From positions 60,305,619-60,369,618 of the forward strand of contig CM043952.1 of NCBI GenBank assembly GCA_014529385.2: a DNA stretch of 64,000 bases, written 5' to 3'. Shown here piece after piece: positions 13,341 to 24,270 of the stretch (positions are counted from its first letter, which is position 1; every line of letters begins with the position of its first letter). A model generated the notes under the pieces. That model saw only the letters and a list, made by a program, of their open reading frames with translations. It searched no databases and had not been told where the DNA came from. The stretch is from Adiantum capillus-veneris. Its lineage: Eukaryota; Streptophyta; Polypodiopsida; Polypodiales; Pteridaceae. A program made the translations under genes and the position numbers.

Positions 13341-13901
13341 TGTTATAGGATTGGAAACTTCAAGCAAGAAATCAATAGGAATACACAAAAAAAAATTGCA
13401 AGTAGTTGAACTTCAATAGAGAGAAAAGAGAGTTGACATGTAATGATAGAGTTCCGTCCCTAGATGCATTGGCCCCAAAGACTGGCACCCCTTATGGTAA
13501 TTCTGTATTATTGAGTCACAAAGGTACAACTCATGAGGGTCCTCTTCTTTGAGACTTTGTGTCCAGATGCTCCAAAAGTTGAGCCCCAAAATATTCTCTA
13601 CTAAAAGCACCTCACACCAAAAGCATCTACTCTCAAAAGCATGGCGCCAAAATTGCCCAAATCAACAAGTGCAAAACACAAAATTTCTTATAGGCTGCCA
13701 CATCATCAACCAACACTATTTACAAAAATCCAGCCCAGAGTTCAACCTTTTGAATTTTAGGTTTTAGGCCCCTCGATCATTGGTGCTCCATAAGCTGGAT
13801 AGTAGGGTTAGAGGTTTTAAAATCTAGCCCCCTTAGCCCCACAACCACGTACAACCTTTAAGTTCTTATGGGTTTTGTTTCTTGTCCTATCATCCATGTC
13901 A
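13341..13901 (-). repeat. LTR (5' side of the minus-strand gag element)
   Basis: 561 bp, starting TGTTATAGGATTGG and ending CATCCATGTCA. Homologous to 10,739-11,380 but somewhat shorter. Gag-like sequence leaves it in both directions: minus-strand gag to its left, plus-strand gag to its right. It is therefore the centre of an inverted arrangement. Confidence 0.7.
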
Positions 13902-14921
13902 CCATTCTAGTACACATGGATTCTTGTAGAGGATCCAATCAAGATGAAGGAAAGGAGAATCCCGATGGGGGTTAAAAGAAAACCAACAGGAGTAAGCCTT
14001 TTTCCTAGGAGTTGGGAGATTTTTGAAAAATTTTGATGGGGAATCTAGACAGAGCATACTACAAACATCAACTATAGGTTGACACGTGCATGAAATTATT
14101 GATCAAGTACTCCAAAGACCCAAAATATATGGATCACTTGAAGAATTACCTACTTGATGAGGTGCATGCTAGATGGCGAGAGGCCACCCAAGCCCCTATC
14201 AAGTTGGTAAGGAAATAAAAAGAAAAGCCGAGTGCAGAAAAGAAAAAACTATACTCGCACAAAAAGTTTGATGGGGCTCTTAAAAGGAAGACAAACCAGT
14301 TGATAAAAAGTCTAAATAACTCTCAAAAGAAGAGGAAGTTAGTAGACCTCCCCAGTTAACCCTAAATCAAAAGTGTATTCATTTTGAGGATGACCCAGAT
14401 TTCTATTTGTCTTCATAAAGTTTTGACAATTTGTCGTCCTCTAGTGCTAGAGAGGATGAGAAAAAGAAAAAGAAGTGGCTGAAACGCATGAAAAGAAAAT
14501 CTTTGGAAAGTCTAGAAAGCACAAAAGGCGACAAAAGAAAAAGAAAAATAAAACCAAGGAGTTCAAGGATGGGGGGCAAGCAGTCAAGTTTGACACGTTT
14601 TTATTAGGACACCCATCAAGCCCTTGTGTTCATACAATAGTCTAATGTCACCTTTTTGGGAGTTCATTGTTAGAACACTCCAAGGTATGAATGGTGGCAT
14701 CATATCTGAAAGGAAATTCATATACATGCTGGGGTCTACTCTATTGTTACATAGGGAAGCACCTAAGAAGTGGGTAAAAACTCAAGAGAATCTTTGCTTA
14801 TGCATGGTTGAAGAAGGAATATGAAGAAGATTTCATCACATCTTGGAATCATCTAAGGATGACAAAGGAAAGACACGTTTGATAATTATTGTCACATGTT
14901 TTGGGATACATAATTGCCAAT
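13902..14921 (+). mobile_element. Second gag copy, opposite orientation (left part)
   Basis: Plus-strand counterpart of the minus-strand gag at 11.4-13.3 kb: ATGGATTCTTGTAG-type start, a YMDHLKNYLLDEVHARW block near 14.13 kb, a basic stretch near 14.46 kb, and an LLLHREAPKKW block near 14.75 kb. Similarity stops exactly at the CACTA insertion (14,922) and resumes at 23,510. This is a fossil with several interruptions. Together with the 10.74-13.90 kb element it forms a large inverted repeat around the 13,341-13,901 LTR. Confidence 0.65.
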
Positions 14922-15450
14922 CACTACAAGAAGTTTTGAAGGCTTGTAATGGCCTTAGCGACAAAAATGTATTAGGAAATGTTTATCCCAACGTCACTAG
15001 AAATGTTGGTAATAGCGTCAAAAACAAACATTCGCTATATAAGTGTTGTTATCAGCGTTGCTATAAGCGCATGGGGAGTCCACTATGTAAAAGATGCATA
15101 TAGCACATGGCAAACAAGAGCTATTTAAATTATCCCTTTCCCATATTTTTTCAAGTATTATATGTACCCCTTATGCATGTACTTTTAAAAAAAAACTAGC
15201 CCTTACGTATGAAAGTTTTCACTTTTGAATTTAAAAACATTATACGTAAGTACATTTTTTTGTAAATGTACCTAATTATAAATTCCTTATTCTGTTCTTA
15301 CGTGCTATCTTACATATTTCCTAATGGACTCCCCGTGTATAAGCATCGCTATGAGTGTTGCTATATAGCACCGTGCATAGCGACTATTAGAGCGATGATG
15401 CAAGGCCAAAATAGTGACTCTATAGACCCCTAAATAGTGACGTTGATAGC
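14922..15450. repeat. CACTA left terminal and subterminal repeats
   Basis: Starts with CACTACAAGAAG, then repeated short words around GCGTTGCTATA, TCGCTATATAAG, CATCGCTATGAG and TTGCTATATAGC in both orientations, consistent with a transposase-binding subterminal array. Interrupted by the MITE at 15,070-15,337. Confidence 0.75.
15070..15337. mobile_element. MITE family copy 2 (268 bp)
   Basis: Flanked by TATAAGCG (15,062-15,069) and TATAAGCA (15,338-15,345), a 7/8-matching target duplication. The left end reads CATGGGGAGTCCACTATG and the reverse complement of the right end reads CACGGGGAGTCCATTAGG. Divergent member of the family, inserted in the CACTA subterminal repeats. Confidence 0.75.
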
Positions 15451-15454
15451 GATG

Positions 15455-16075
15455 TCAACGCATAAATTGTTTTGGTGGCAAGGCAAACAATTCCCTGCCA
15501 CCCAATGAGCCATATATATTGAACACAATACAAAAGCATAGAATTGAATTGATACAAAATCATAGAATTGACAAAAGCAGTGTGAATTGACAAAAACGTA
15601 GTGAAGTGACAATAGCACTGTAGAACCAAATTACATTACATTGCTTCTCACAATCTACAAAAAAGTAATTTAGAAACAAATTATATTATTGTTCACAATC
15701 TACAAAAAATGTAGAACCAAAAGACATTATTAAAAATTGTAGAACCAATTTACATTGTTGTTCATAATCTTAAAAAATTGACGTATACACGTCATCTCCT
15801 AATAAATATGCTATATAGAAGTAAGACTAACTAGTCCTAGCTAGGCCTAGTGTAACATCGATTAATCTGACGTCTCATCGCGACTCAGCGGGCGTATCTG
15901 TCGGATTCTGCAAAAAAGACAATATAACTTTTTGTAAGTTTAAACATACAAATATAAAATAATTTAACTACTTATTATTAATATACTATAAATTCTAGAG
16001 CTTAAAATTAAGTAATTACCAAGTAGGGTCGAGAGCTTAGAATGTCCATAAGGGAGTTTAAGCCTTTTCTGTCCA
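15455..16075. other. CACTA interior without recognised gene
   Basis: AT-rich. The words GTAGAACCAAATTACATT and TTCACAATCTACAAAAA recur at about 15,620-15,780 as short degenerate tandem repeats. In the minus orientation this is 3' of the second gene, so it is probably 3'-flanking DNA of the element. Confidence 0.5.
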
Positions 16076-16079
16076 CAAA

Positions 16080-17490
16080 ATCACGGTCGTACAGTGTGGG
16101 GTGACATCCAGCATCAATCACTATTCAAGACCTACAAAGAAAATGTTATGTTAAAATTTAAGATTACAAATACCAAAACTACTAAATCTAGAGAGCAATG
16201 CAACAACACTTACAAAGCTGGCCTCAAATGACACCCATCCCTTGCTCCCCAAGTGGTGTGAGTGTGAGCTCTTGCCTGTGCTCACGCTCTGGTCACCTTC
16301 TTTTGTTGCTTCCACTTGTAGGGATTATTGCGTGCTTCTTGCTTTGCAATCTTCCATCTTCTTTACTCAGCCAAGCTGGTCTACTCCACCTATGCTTTAT
16401 TGCTTTCTTCACTTCCGAGCGCTTGTGCTTGCAGTACTCGTGTATTTGCACCCTCATTAAGTCTTCATTGAAGCGCTCATCTAAATGTGCCATGGAGAAA
16501 GCATCATGCAGCATGCTAACGACTCTATCTTTCAATTCATTTGGCACTTATGACCATTTGTTTGATATTATGTAGTGGCAAAAAACCTAAGAGCACAGGT
16601 CACGCATGCACGTACGTAATCACCTTCTTGCCGTCCTCATCTAAGAAATCGAGTATGAAAAGCCCTCTCGCTTGGGTTGTTGACGTCAATCGAGTATGGA
16701 AAGCCCTCTCACTTAGGCCTCTTGAACCTAGGTGTCATTGCAGACATCTCGAGTGGTGTCACAAGAGGGGTCATAGCTCTAAGTGTCTCCACAAGAGTCT
16801 GGTCTCCAAAGCGAGGAGTGTCGAGTGGGGTGAGCCCTGGAGGAGTAGCTAGTGTCGAGGAGTGTTGAGTGGGGTGGGTCCCAAAGGATTAGCTAGTGGT
16901 GTGTAGCTAGGACTCGGGGGCTTCATTATTTAGTACCGCCTATATAACGTGCATTTGCGGGGTAATAAAAAACCCCCTCTTTAAACATGTTTGAATGACT
17001 AAAATGACCCCTTATTTTAGGAATTTTCTCCAAATTTTAAAAATAAAAATACCTTATTTTAATGTATCTCTATTAAATTGCCTAAATTTTTTGTATTTTA
17101 AAACCCCTCCTTTTGAACTCGAGTTACACATTAACATGATTACATAGTGCACCCCCCGAGAGCCACGAGTGCCTAAAAGTCACGGAAAAAGCAAGAGTAG
17201 AGAGCGATGTCATGGCTGGTGTGGGGGTAGGCAAAGAAGGGGGAAGTAAGGAGCCTCAACAACTAAGGTGGTGTGGAAGCGTCAATAGCACCTCCTTCAC
17301 AACAGCCATCGCTGCCTCCACCACTAGAGCATTGATGCCTAGAAGAGAGTGTAGACCATCTAGTCAACATCAATCTCTTAGAGCATGCTGATTTCTCCAA
17401 AATAGATGAAGACTTTGAAGGAGTGGGATGACGTGTCTGTGCCACGATGCCATGGTGGATGTTGTACCACTTCCTCTGCTCGCGGTCCAA
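16080..17490 (-). pseudogene. Ptta/En/Spm-like second CACTA gene (broken)
   Basis: Minus strand, downstream of the TNP2 gene as TNPA-type genes are in En/Spm. A frame at 17,263-17,490 starts MDREQRKWYNIHHG. A second at 16,293-16,547 encodes a helical, charged segment with KDRVVSML...MAHLDERFNEDLMRVQ followed by EVKKAIKHRWSRPAW, which resembles the plant Ptta/En/Spm accessory transposase family. The family binds subterminal repeats. The two parts are separated by the MITE at 16,913-17,160 and by stops; splice structure cannot be read. Family assignment is by pattern and context only. Confidence 0.45.
16913..17160. mobile_element. MITE family copy 3 (248 bp)
   Basis: The left end CTCGGGGGCTTCATTATT matches the reverse complement of the right end, CTCGGGGGGTGCACTATG. 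Flanks AGCTAGGA (16,905-16,912) and AGCCACGA (17,161-17,168) are a worn 8-bp duplication (6/8). Closely related to the copy at 49,647 (shared AATGTATCTCTATTAAATTG). Inserted in the second CACTA gene. Confidence 0.8.
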
Positions 17491-17743
17491 GGAAGAGTAA
17501 AACGTATTTGGATCTATATTTCAATTGAAGAAAACACATTTGAAGTTAAAACATGTTAATGATAACAATTTGATTCACAAGTTGAGGTTAAAACACTTTG
17601 ATTTACAATTTGAAGCTAAAAGAATTTGATTCGCAATTTGAAGTTTCACAAGTTTAGTACAGAGAAAAAGGGTGACAAAACTGTTCAAATACAAAGTCTA
17701 TGAAAAAAGGGAGCAAAATTGCTCAGATACAATATTTGTGACT

Positions 17744-20700
17744 TTAAGAGGTCTCTCTCTCATCCTTGCGTAACTCAACATAACTCCCTATGTCTATATA
17801 GAGCTCTCCATCTAAGCACATGTCCGTAGTTTCATCCATGAGGTCCTCCGCATGCATCCCTCCTTTAAAAGCAGTTTCGGGCTCAGCTCGTGCCACATCT
17901 AATTCTTCTTGTTTTTTTTCCTCTTCGGCCTCCTCCATGGATTCCAAATTAATTGGAAAATTGTAGCCCTTGTACAATCATGCACTATGTGGGGCCACCT
18001 TTATAACATACTAGTAGTTTAGCTGCAACTTTGTAGGGCGGAACATTACCTGCAAGAGCGATGTATCTTACATGAGTAGTGAAGGCACATAAGTCTCAAA
18101 GTGGGATGAGGAAAAATTTACCAACTTACTTGTTCACAATGCTTGGGTAATACAAAAGTGTCTCAAAGGTCGGTCCTCTTTTTGGTTGAGTCCACCTCAA
18201 GGAAACCCGATTCTCCTTTATGAACAATAGCATTGCGGCCCTCCATGTTTATCTTGAACCATTGCATGTGCACATCAAACAAGTCCACGAAAAATCCTTT
18301 GTAGTCTACCTTCAAAATTTCTTGCAGCATGCCAAAGTATGTGAATTTCACTACCACACGATCAATCAAAAAACCGTCGTCGACTTGATTGTTTGAATTT
18401 TTTTGTGACTCCACAATCTTGTGTAAAACACTTTTTGTCGATCCGTTGTACTCTATAATGATGACCTTTACACCATGCTATCGTGTATGACTTATACTAC
18501 AAACAGCAATGATAATGATGGCCGTCAATACAAAAAACATGCCATGGGTCTTGAGAGACTATCAACATTCATGGGCTTAAGATGGTTACACAGTGCCTTC
18601 AAAATCACACAACAGCATGGAAAACAGGTGATTGAGGAGGAGTGGGAGTACTCACGAAGATGCAGTCCCAAGGAATACTTATAATCTTAGACACATGCAC
18701 TGGTGGTCGTCGTCCCCATCTCCACTCAAGTCGTGCCTTTTTTTGATCTTGCTTTGCATCCTCGTAATATGAAATCCACTTCGCATCATTGGGTTGTGAA
18801 GCATGCAAAATTGATTGATTTTAGCCTCTAGATCCTCTGTCATGTTCTTTTACACACCAAAATTGCACATCACAATCCCAGAAATGTGCTCATCATCAAT
18901 GTTGCACCAAAGTGTAGCTCCTACAGGATCATCTCCGAAGAGCCACTCTCCATTGTACACAAGGGACTTTGAAACAAGCCAACCCTCTATCATGCTACCC
19001 TCTCATATGTGCATGTTGATACACACCTTGAGTGTTTTCATGAAACGTTCCAAAAAGAGCATCCACCTGGAATGCACTGTGCCTGCTATTTCCACCTCGT
19101 CAACTATGTGAACAAGAAGGTGTACTTGAATGGTCAGCATGGTAGGATGGAAGTGTGTCTCAAACATGCAAACGACCTCCGCAACGTTTTTTTTGGCGGA
19201 TGGTATAGAAAATTCATTGATCTCATTCTAGGAGATCCATTGCACCAATTTTGAAAGTTTGTAGATTATTAAGCGGACAATAAGACACAAACAACCCTCA
19301 ATGGCCATTGACAAAATAAATTGCAAAATAGATTTAGCATTGGGATCAAAGTCCACACATGGGTAACACTATGCCCATCCTATTATGCTCTAGTTCACTT
19401 CAAACATACTTGACACATTTTATGCTATTCGTGTGACTTCAAACCAGTAAGCTTCCCTTCCTTTGTAAATGCTTTTCGGAGCGAGTGCATTACATTTGTG
19501 GACCTACACACGGATCTAATTATCCCTTTCACTCTGCATTCTTGTTGTCCTATCAAGATCCATGGTGCTTTCGACAGATTTATTGCTTTGTCATTTGCTG
19601 TCTATGGCCAGTATTGCTCCATACTACCAGTATCTCTAAGGTCGATTCTGGCTCCCAATGTATCTTTCTTACCGATGAGATGGTCCCACAACAGATTAAC
19701 CATATTCTTGAATATGTGCATTGGATCTAGCAAGTGATTGATCTTGAGTCTTTGCCAGTATGGAAACTCATACCATAGAGAGAATCTCTTCATCCCTGGG
19801 GATAGACTATCTGCACATATCTCCTTCTTCTCTCACCATGCTCGAGCAAACTTCCTTGGTGGTTCTCTTCCCAGAAATTCTCTCGTAATTCATGATTCTC
19901 CGGAAGATGGGCTTGATGACCTTTGTAGATTTTCTTCTTGAGTGAGGGCGTTTGACGTATTAAGTTTGGGGTCACATGTGACACATGTTAACCGCTTGTC
20001 TGAAGCCAATGTCTGAAGCCATGCACCCATACACAGGACACTAAACCCACTAAATCACTACACCCATACCCATGGGTGCTTGTCTGAAGCCATGCACCCA
20101 TACACAGCACAATAAACCCACTAAATCACTACACCCATACACATCAGAATAAACCCACTAAATCACTACACCCATACCCATGGGTGCTTGTCTGAAGCCA
20201 TGCACCCATACACAGCACAATAAACACACTAAATCACTACACCCATACACATCACAATAAACCCACTAAATCACTACACCCATACACATCAGAATAAACC
20301 CGATCACAGGAGTTTGAGTATCACATGAGCACTCTATTACCTCGGGATAGTCATGCATTGTCTACATTAGAATGCCTATGATCAAATCATTGCATCAACC
20401 TTCATGTTTGCTCATATCCAGCACACACTCTATCCAACCTTTGCCTACATATTAAGAAGAACAAGAGCACCTTCAATCTAGATAGTTATGCTCCATCATA
20501 CAAATCCCTATCGGCCTCATGTTTCATGGCATCGTAGACGAGCCTTTCCGAATCCTATCGGTCTCAGGCTCAAACATAGCCTAGTTGGGGATGTGCTCTA
20601 CATGGTCACTCTTCGAGCTTGAAGAGACTGTATTTTGCAGTCTCACGTATGTTGCTTGAGTAAAGCGCCTGTGAACACGTCTATTAGGCTGGAAGATTGC

Positions 20701-20800
20701 TGCTTGTTGTCCAGCATCAGAGTCAGACAAGTTGTAATTGGTAACAACTTGATCTATAATAGATGGGTCAAAATCGCCAAACTCGCAAACGTGCTGCAAA
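17744..20800 (-). pseudogene. TNP2-type CACTA transposase gene (broken)
   Basis: Minus-strand fragments follow the TNP2 domain order. Near 19.98-19.79 kb is a KGHQAHLPENHELREN block (TPase_21 region). At 19,793-19,602 comes LWYEFPYWQRLKINHLLDPM, HIFKN, the conserved PYW...DxMHxxKN core, followed by GARIDL. Near 19.47 kb is KLTGLKSHE. At about 19.14-18.85 kb is DUF4218 (HLLVHIVDEVEIAG, SRWM, FLERFMKTLK, then EGWLV). At 18,414-18,163 is DUF4216 (TYFGMLQEILKVDYKG...DVHMQWFKI), ending in an acidic tail to 17,744. An upstream frame at 20,799-20,581 may be the N-terminal part. The protein would cut and join the element ends. Stops and frame changes separate almost every block, and the CACTA minisatellite lies within the N-terminal half, so it is not functional. 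Confidence 0.8.
19990..20305. repeat. 37-bp minisatellite with 108-bp higher-order unit
   Basis: Units around CACTACACCCATACACATCA followed by RATAAACCCACTAAAT repeat every 37 bp. The variant TGGGTGCTTGTCTGAAGCC recurs 108 bp apart (20,074 and 20,182), so about three basic units form a higher-order repeat. Lies between TNP2 blocks; not coding in any clean frame. Confidence 0.85.
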
Positions 20801-20957
20801 GAAACGTGCCTTGTCCGTCACACATCATGTTTGCATTGATTACAAGGACTTAAGATCCTTGTTTGCGAGATAGGCATCTCGATCAGACAACCCCACATCA
20901 TCGTTAGTACTCATAATGACTATGAACACCTTGAACCCTAGATTAAACATAAATTTA

Positions 20958-20962
<5 letters not shown>

Positions 20963-21050
<88 letters not shown>
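20963..21050. repeat. (TC)44 microsatellite followed by (AATC)n
   Basis: Uninterrupted TC run, then four AATC-type units (AATCAATCAATCAATC). Inside the CACTA element upstream of its transposase on the minus strand. Confidence 0.97.
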
Positions 21051-21053
<3 letters not shown>

Positions 21054-21099
21054 CAATCAATCAATCAAGATACCATAAATCACACTATAAACTACCTCA

Positions 21100-21740
21100 T
21101 ATGCTCTAGCCATGTCCAATCCCTCCAGACCTCGTTCTAGAGGTGCATGGAGATGAGGACCATTGGGTTATAATCTCATCTTTATTCGTGAATCCCTATA
21201 TTTGTGGGTGTGATGTACAAACCTGCACACCCATGTCTACATGACAATTCATGTACTAGGAAAAACCCCTTTGCATCTTGCTCAACTCAAGCCATGCCCT
21301 AGCTAGTGTAAACTACCTCAAATTCATCACATATTTTGAACGTCTCTATATGGTGGTGGAAACGAGCTCTCTTAGCTTGATGTTAAGAGATGTTCAACAA
21401 GGGGCACAATAAAGAAGCTCTTCTTCAGAGCACTCTACAATAGCGGGAGGACTCTCCCACTATGTAAAACACAAAGCATTGGCTCCACTTGCAACCATAA
21501 CTCTGGAGGGAGGTAGATACTTGATCATCCCTCTCTCTACCTACACCTAATTATCCCTCTGTCTTTGTGTAATAAAGAGGGGTAAATTGAGCAAAATATG
21601 ATAGAGAGAAAGGGTAGAGATTAGAGAGATAGGGTAGAAAGAGAAATAGGAGATTTATCTACTATTACTCTCTCTATCCTTTCTCTATACTCTCTATCTT
21701 CTCTATCTATCTTCTATATCTACATTCTATCTAATTTTAA
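21100..21740. other. CACTA interior, unrecognised; copy exists at 9.1 kb
   Basis: The stretch from about 21,245 to 21,545 has an inverted homologue at 9,085-9,335. From 21,590 to 21,730 it is made of degenerate CTCTCTATC/AGAGATAGGG repeats. In the minus orientation it lies 5' of the transposase and could be leader or a lost exon. No domain is recognised. Confidence 0.4.
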
Positions 21741-21744
21741 AGCC

Positions 21745-21935
21745 TACATATACATATAACCCTAAATCTAAACCCTGATCCTAACCTTAGATCTTAACCA
21801 TAATCTTAAAGCTAAGCTTAAATATAAAAACCAAATCCTAAACCTAAACCCTAATCCTAATCCTAGATTTAAACCCTAATCCAAAAGCTATATATATCCA
21901 AAATCCTAATCCTAACCCTACTCCTAATTAATTCT
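21745..21935. repeat. Degenerate telomere-like tract
   Basis: Dense run of CCTAAACCCTAATCCTAA-type words (ACCCTAAATCTAAACCCT, CCTAAACCTAAACCCTAATC, AATCCTAACCCTACTCC), degenerate copies of the plant telomere unit CCCTAAA on the + strand. Sits inside the CACTA element. Confidence 0.75.
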
Positions 21936-22107
21936 CTATTCCTAGGACATTGATGATGATCATGATGATAATTTTAGTCTTTCCATTTACTTCTTTTTTT
22001 TAAATTTTTGTACCCAAACATTGGATTAGATCCACCAAGATTGTATCACTTTGGTCTCATAGGCCATTTTGGCCTTTTGAAGATTTTAAAAATAACATTT
22101 CATTTCA

Positions 22108-22110
<3 letters not shown>

Positions 22111-22166
<56 letters not shown>

Positions 22167-22232
22167 TCTCAGTGTATGTTTGTGTGTGTGTGTGTGTGTG
22201 TGTATTTGTGTTTGTGTATGTGTATGTGTGTA

Positions 22233-22312
<80 letters not shown>
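22111..22312. repeat. (TC)30 then (TG)n compound microsatellite
   Basis: TC run 22,111-22,170 with a single interruption, then TG run 22,177-22,312 with a few TA/TT interruptions, ending in about 40 uninterrupted TG units. The 45 bp before it (CATAGGCCATTTTGGCCTTT) resembles the sequence before the TC run at 23,122, so the two blocks are related by duplication. Confidence 0.95.
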
Positions 22313-22313
<1 letters not shown>

Positions 22314-22319
22314 ATCGCT

Positions 22320-22800
22320 TCTCTCAAACACCATATATGCTCCTATTTCTTGAGTTGGGTTCTCTTCCAATTGAGATTACGGGCATGGAAAGGGTTGTGG
22401 AGTACATGATAATGATGCGTCAAAACCCCTCACATTGGCTTCCTACAATTGCATGGGAAGCAAGCAAAAAAGTTCCAAAGACGCATAAAAGCAAGATCTT
22501 GAGCACGAGATGGATGCAAGACATAAAGAAGTGGTTTGGGAGATGGGATGCATTACACTTGCTACATGATGCCTCAATTGACTCACAAGTGAATGGAGAT
22601 TTTCTACAATGCCAATGTATTACGGCTCGGGAGGAATTGGGTCACGCTTCATACATTACACCACCCATAATGCCCCCAACTACAAAACCATGTTCTTCGT
22701 TGAAATGGGAAATCATACTCACACTTATATGCTTGAGCCTATCCCCTTGTTAGTAGCATGCACTATCGCAGACATTCGGCTTAGCTCCCACTCCCTTTGA
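22320..22800 (+). other. Coding-like fragment shared with 61.0-61.2 kb
   Basis: The + strand downstream of the (TG)n tract has protein-like composition: TRWMQDIKKWFGRWDALHLL, HDASID and QCQCITAREELGHASYI. A recognisably similar fragment (RWMQDIKKW...HDASID in two frames) lies on the minus strand at 61,030-61,210. This shows that an ancestral coding sequence, not chance, underlies both. It runs against the transposase strand, so it may be a captured or inserted fragment. No family recognised. Confidence 0.45.
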
Positions 22801-23116
22801 TGTGAGATAGGGTGTTGAGGCTATGGAGAAGAGTCAAACCAACTGTGGACATTATTCTCATTGCAAGTTCAAGAGCCTGAGTACCACACACTACTAGAGT
22901 TCTCAACTTTTGGTCACATCCGAACTTGCTTCCCTCAAATTTTTAGCCATGACTTAGACATACACACTTTCCTCTCCCAAGGGTAACAATGTGGGCTCTC
23001 CATTACAACTCTCATCACCACAATTTAAGAGCATCAAGAGTCACTCGTCTGCCACAAACACATCACATCACATGTAATTTTAGTCCCATAGGTCATATTT
23101 GACCTTTGAGGATGAT

Positions 23117-23335
<219 letters not shown>

Positions 23336-23419
23336 ATTACCTTTGTCATTATTGCTTTCTCAAGAGCACCAAAAAGCAGATCGAGATCTGAGTTTTGGCA
23401 TTCTCGGGTAATTTTTACC

Positions 23420-23506
23420 CCCATTGTCGGCGTCGCTATATAGCAACGCCACTAGTTTTGAGCGTTGCACAATGAGCATCACTAAGCTGAAGAGGCTCTT
23501 GTAGTG
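23420..23506. repeat. CACTA right terminal and subterminal repeats
   Basis: Contains the near-perfect palindrome GGCGTCGCTATATAGCAACGCC and further GCGTTGC/GAGCATC words, then ends CTCTTGTAGTG. Same word family as at the left end. Confidence 0.8.
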
Positions 23507-23509
23507 AAT

Positions 23510-24270
23510 GTCCTTGTTGGAAAATCACTTTGAGGGACTAGATTGAGTGATTTTGATGTGGATTTCCAAAAGAGATAGAAACTTTGAGGGACTAGATTAA
23601 GTGATTTTGATGTGGATTGCCAAAAAGGATACGACACTTTGGCCTACAAAAGAATTCTAACTCCATTTGGAGGCTTATGGGTTATGCAAAATAGTGTTTT
23701 TGTATGCATGCTAACTTGTTGATCTATCCTACAGACAAGCCATTGTCCACCTCAGAAGAGCAAGAGTCTTTTAAGAAGAACGGGAACTCGGTGATAGTTC
23801 ATTAGAGGGTTCCAAAGAAGAAGGGGAATGAGTTGATGGTTATTTCAATGATTTTGATTGAGGTTCTAATGGATAGGGGAGGCCAATAGGGATACCAAAA
23901 GGTCAAAGGACACAAGAACAGACACAAAAAGATAAGCTAGGTCCACCAAATAATTTGTTCAAGGGCACTTTTTTGGCTTTCCATGCAAAGTGTATGGGGG
24001 ATGAGAACATCGCAAAATCTCTTCAATTTTGAGTTGCATCTTGAAACTTTTGGATTGTTGGTAGTGTCTATGCCAAAAGTTACTCATGAATCAGCAAGTT
24101 GAATCTAGTGTGATATGAATTTGGAAGGAATTACATCTTACATTGATTGGACAACTGCCTTCTTGTGTTGAGGAGGTAGCAAAGTAGCCACTTGTATAAA
24201 ATGCATATGTAACAAAGGCTGAAGGCTTAGTCTATACTTATAAAAGTGTAATGACTTGTTCTAATCTATC
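23510..24270 (+). mobile_element. Second gag copy, opposite orientation (right part)
   Basis: Continues the gag relic of 13,902-14,921 beyond the CACTA insertion. The minus-strand gag near 11.8 kb is collinear across the insertion point. Contains a 54-bp tandem duplication (23,528-23,635; unit starts CTTTGAGGGACTAGATT). Fossil with several interruptions; the right limit is uncertain. Confidence 0.55.

Larger units (their letters stand above)
10739..13901 (-). mobile_element. Short gag-only LTR retrotransposon (TR-GAG/LARD-like), fossil
   Basis: Two diverged direct repeats (10,739-11,380 and 13,341-13,901) bound about 1.96 kb. On the minus strand the internal part starts next to the 13.3-kb repeat with a gag-like frame (MGSRRETYRNEEK...), continues with a basic KRKKKW-type stretch and a gag-like SGYQDTHGALEFI block near 12.4 kb, and ends in a purine tract (GGAGGGGGGAA) directly abutting the 11,380 LTR edge, as a polypurine tract should. 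No protease, RT or integrase fits in this length, so it resembles gag-only non-autonomous elements. Broken, with roughly ten or more interruptions; LTRs differ by very roughly a fifth, so old. A MITE sits inside at 12,135. Confidence 0.65.

Noticed and set aside
16198-16852. Plus-strand frames of 125 and 103 codons
   Set aside because: They are antisense to the minus-strand CACTA second gene, whose composition and context are more convincing.
19009-19254. Plus-strand frame containing HLVNYVNKKVYLNG
   Set aside because: Antisense to the DUF4218 region of the CACTA transposase, which reads clearly on the minus strand.
19990-20305. Regular repeats that could suggest a CRISPR array
   Set aside because: Units are directly adjacent 37-bp tandem copies without unique spacers, in a plant transposon.
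22086-22370. Open frame rich in Thr-His/Arg-Glu, and Cys-Val repeats on the other strand
   Set aside because: Translation of the (TC)n(TG)n tract; only the part beyond about 22,320 has protein-like composition.
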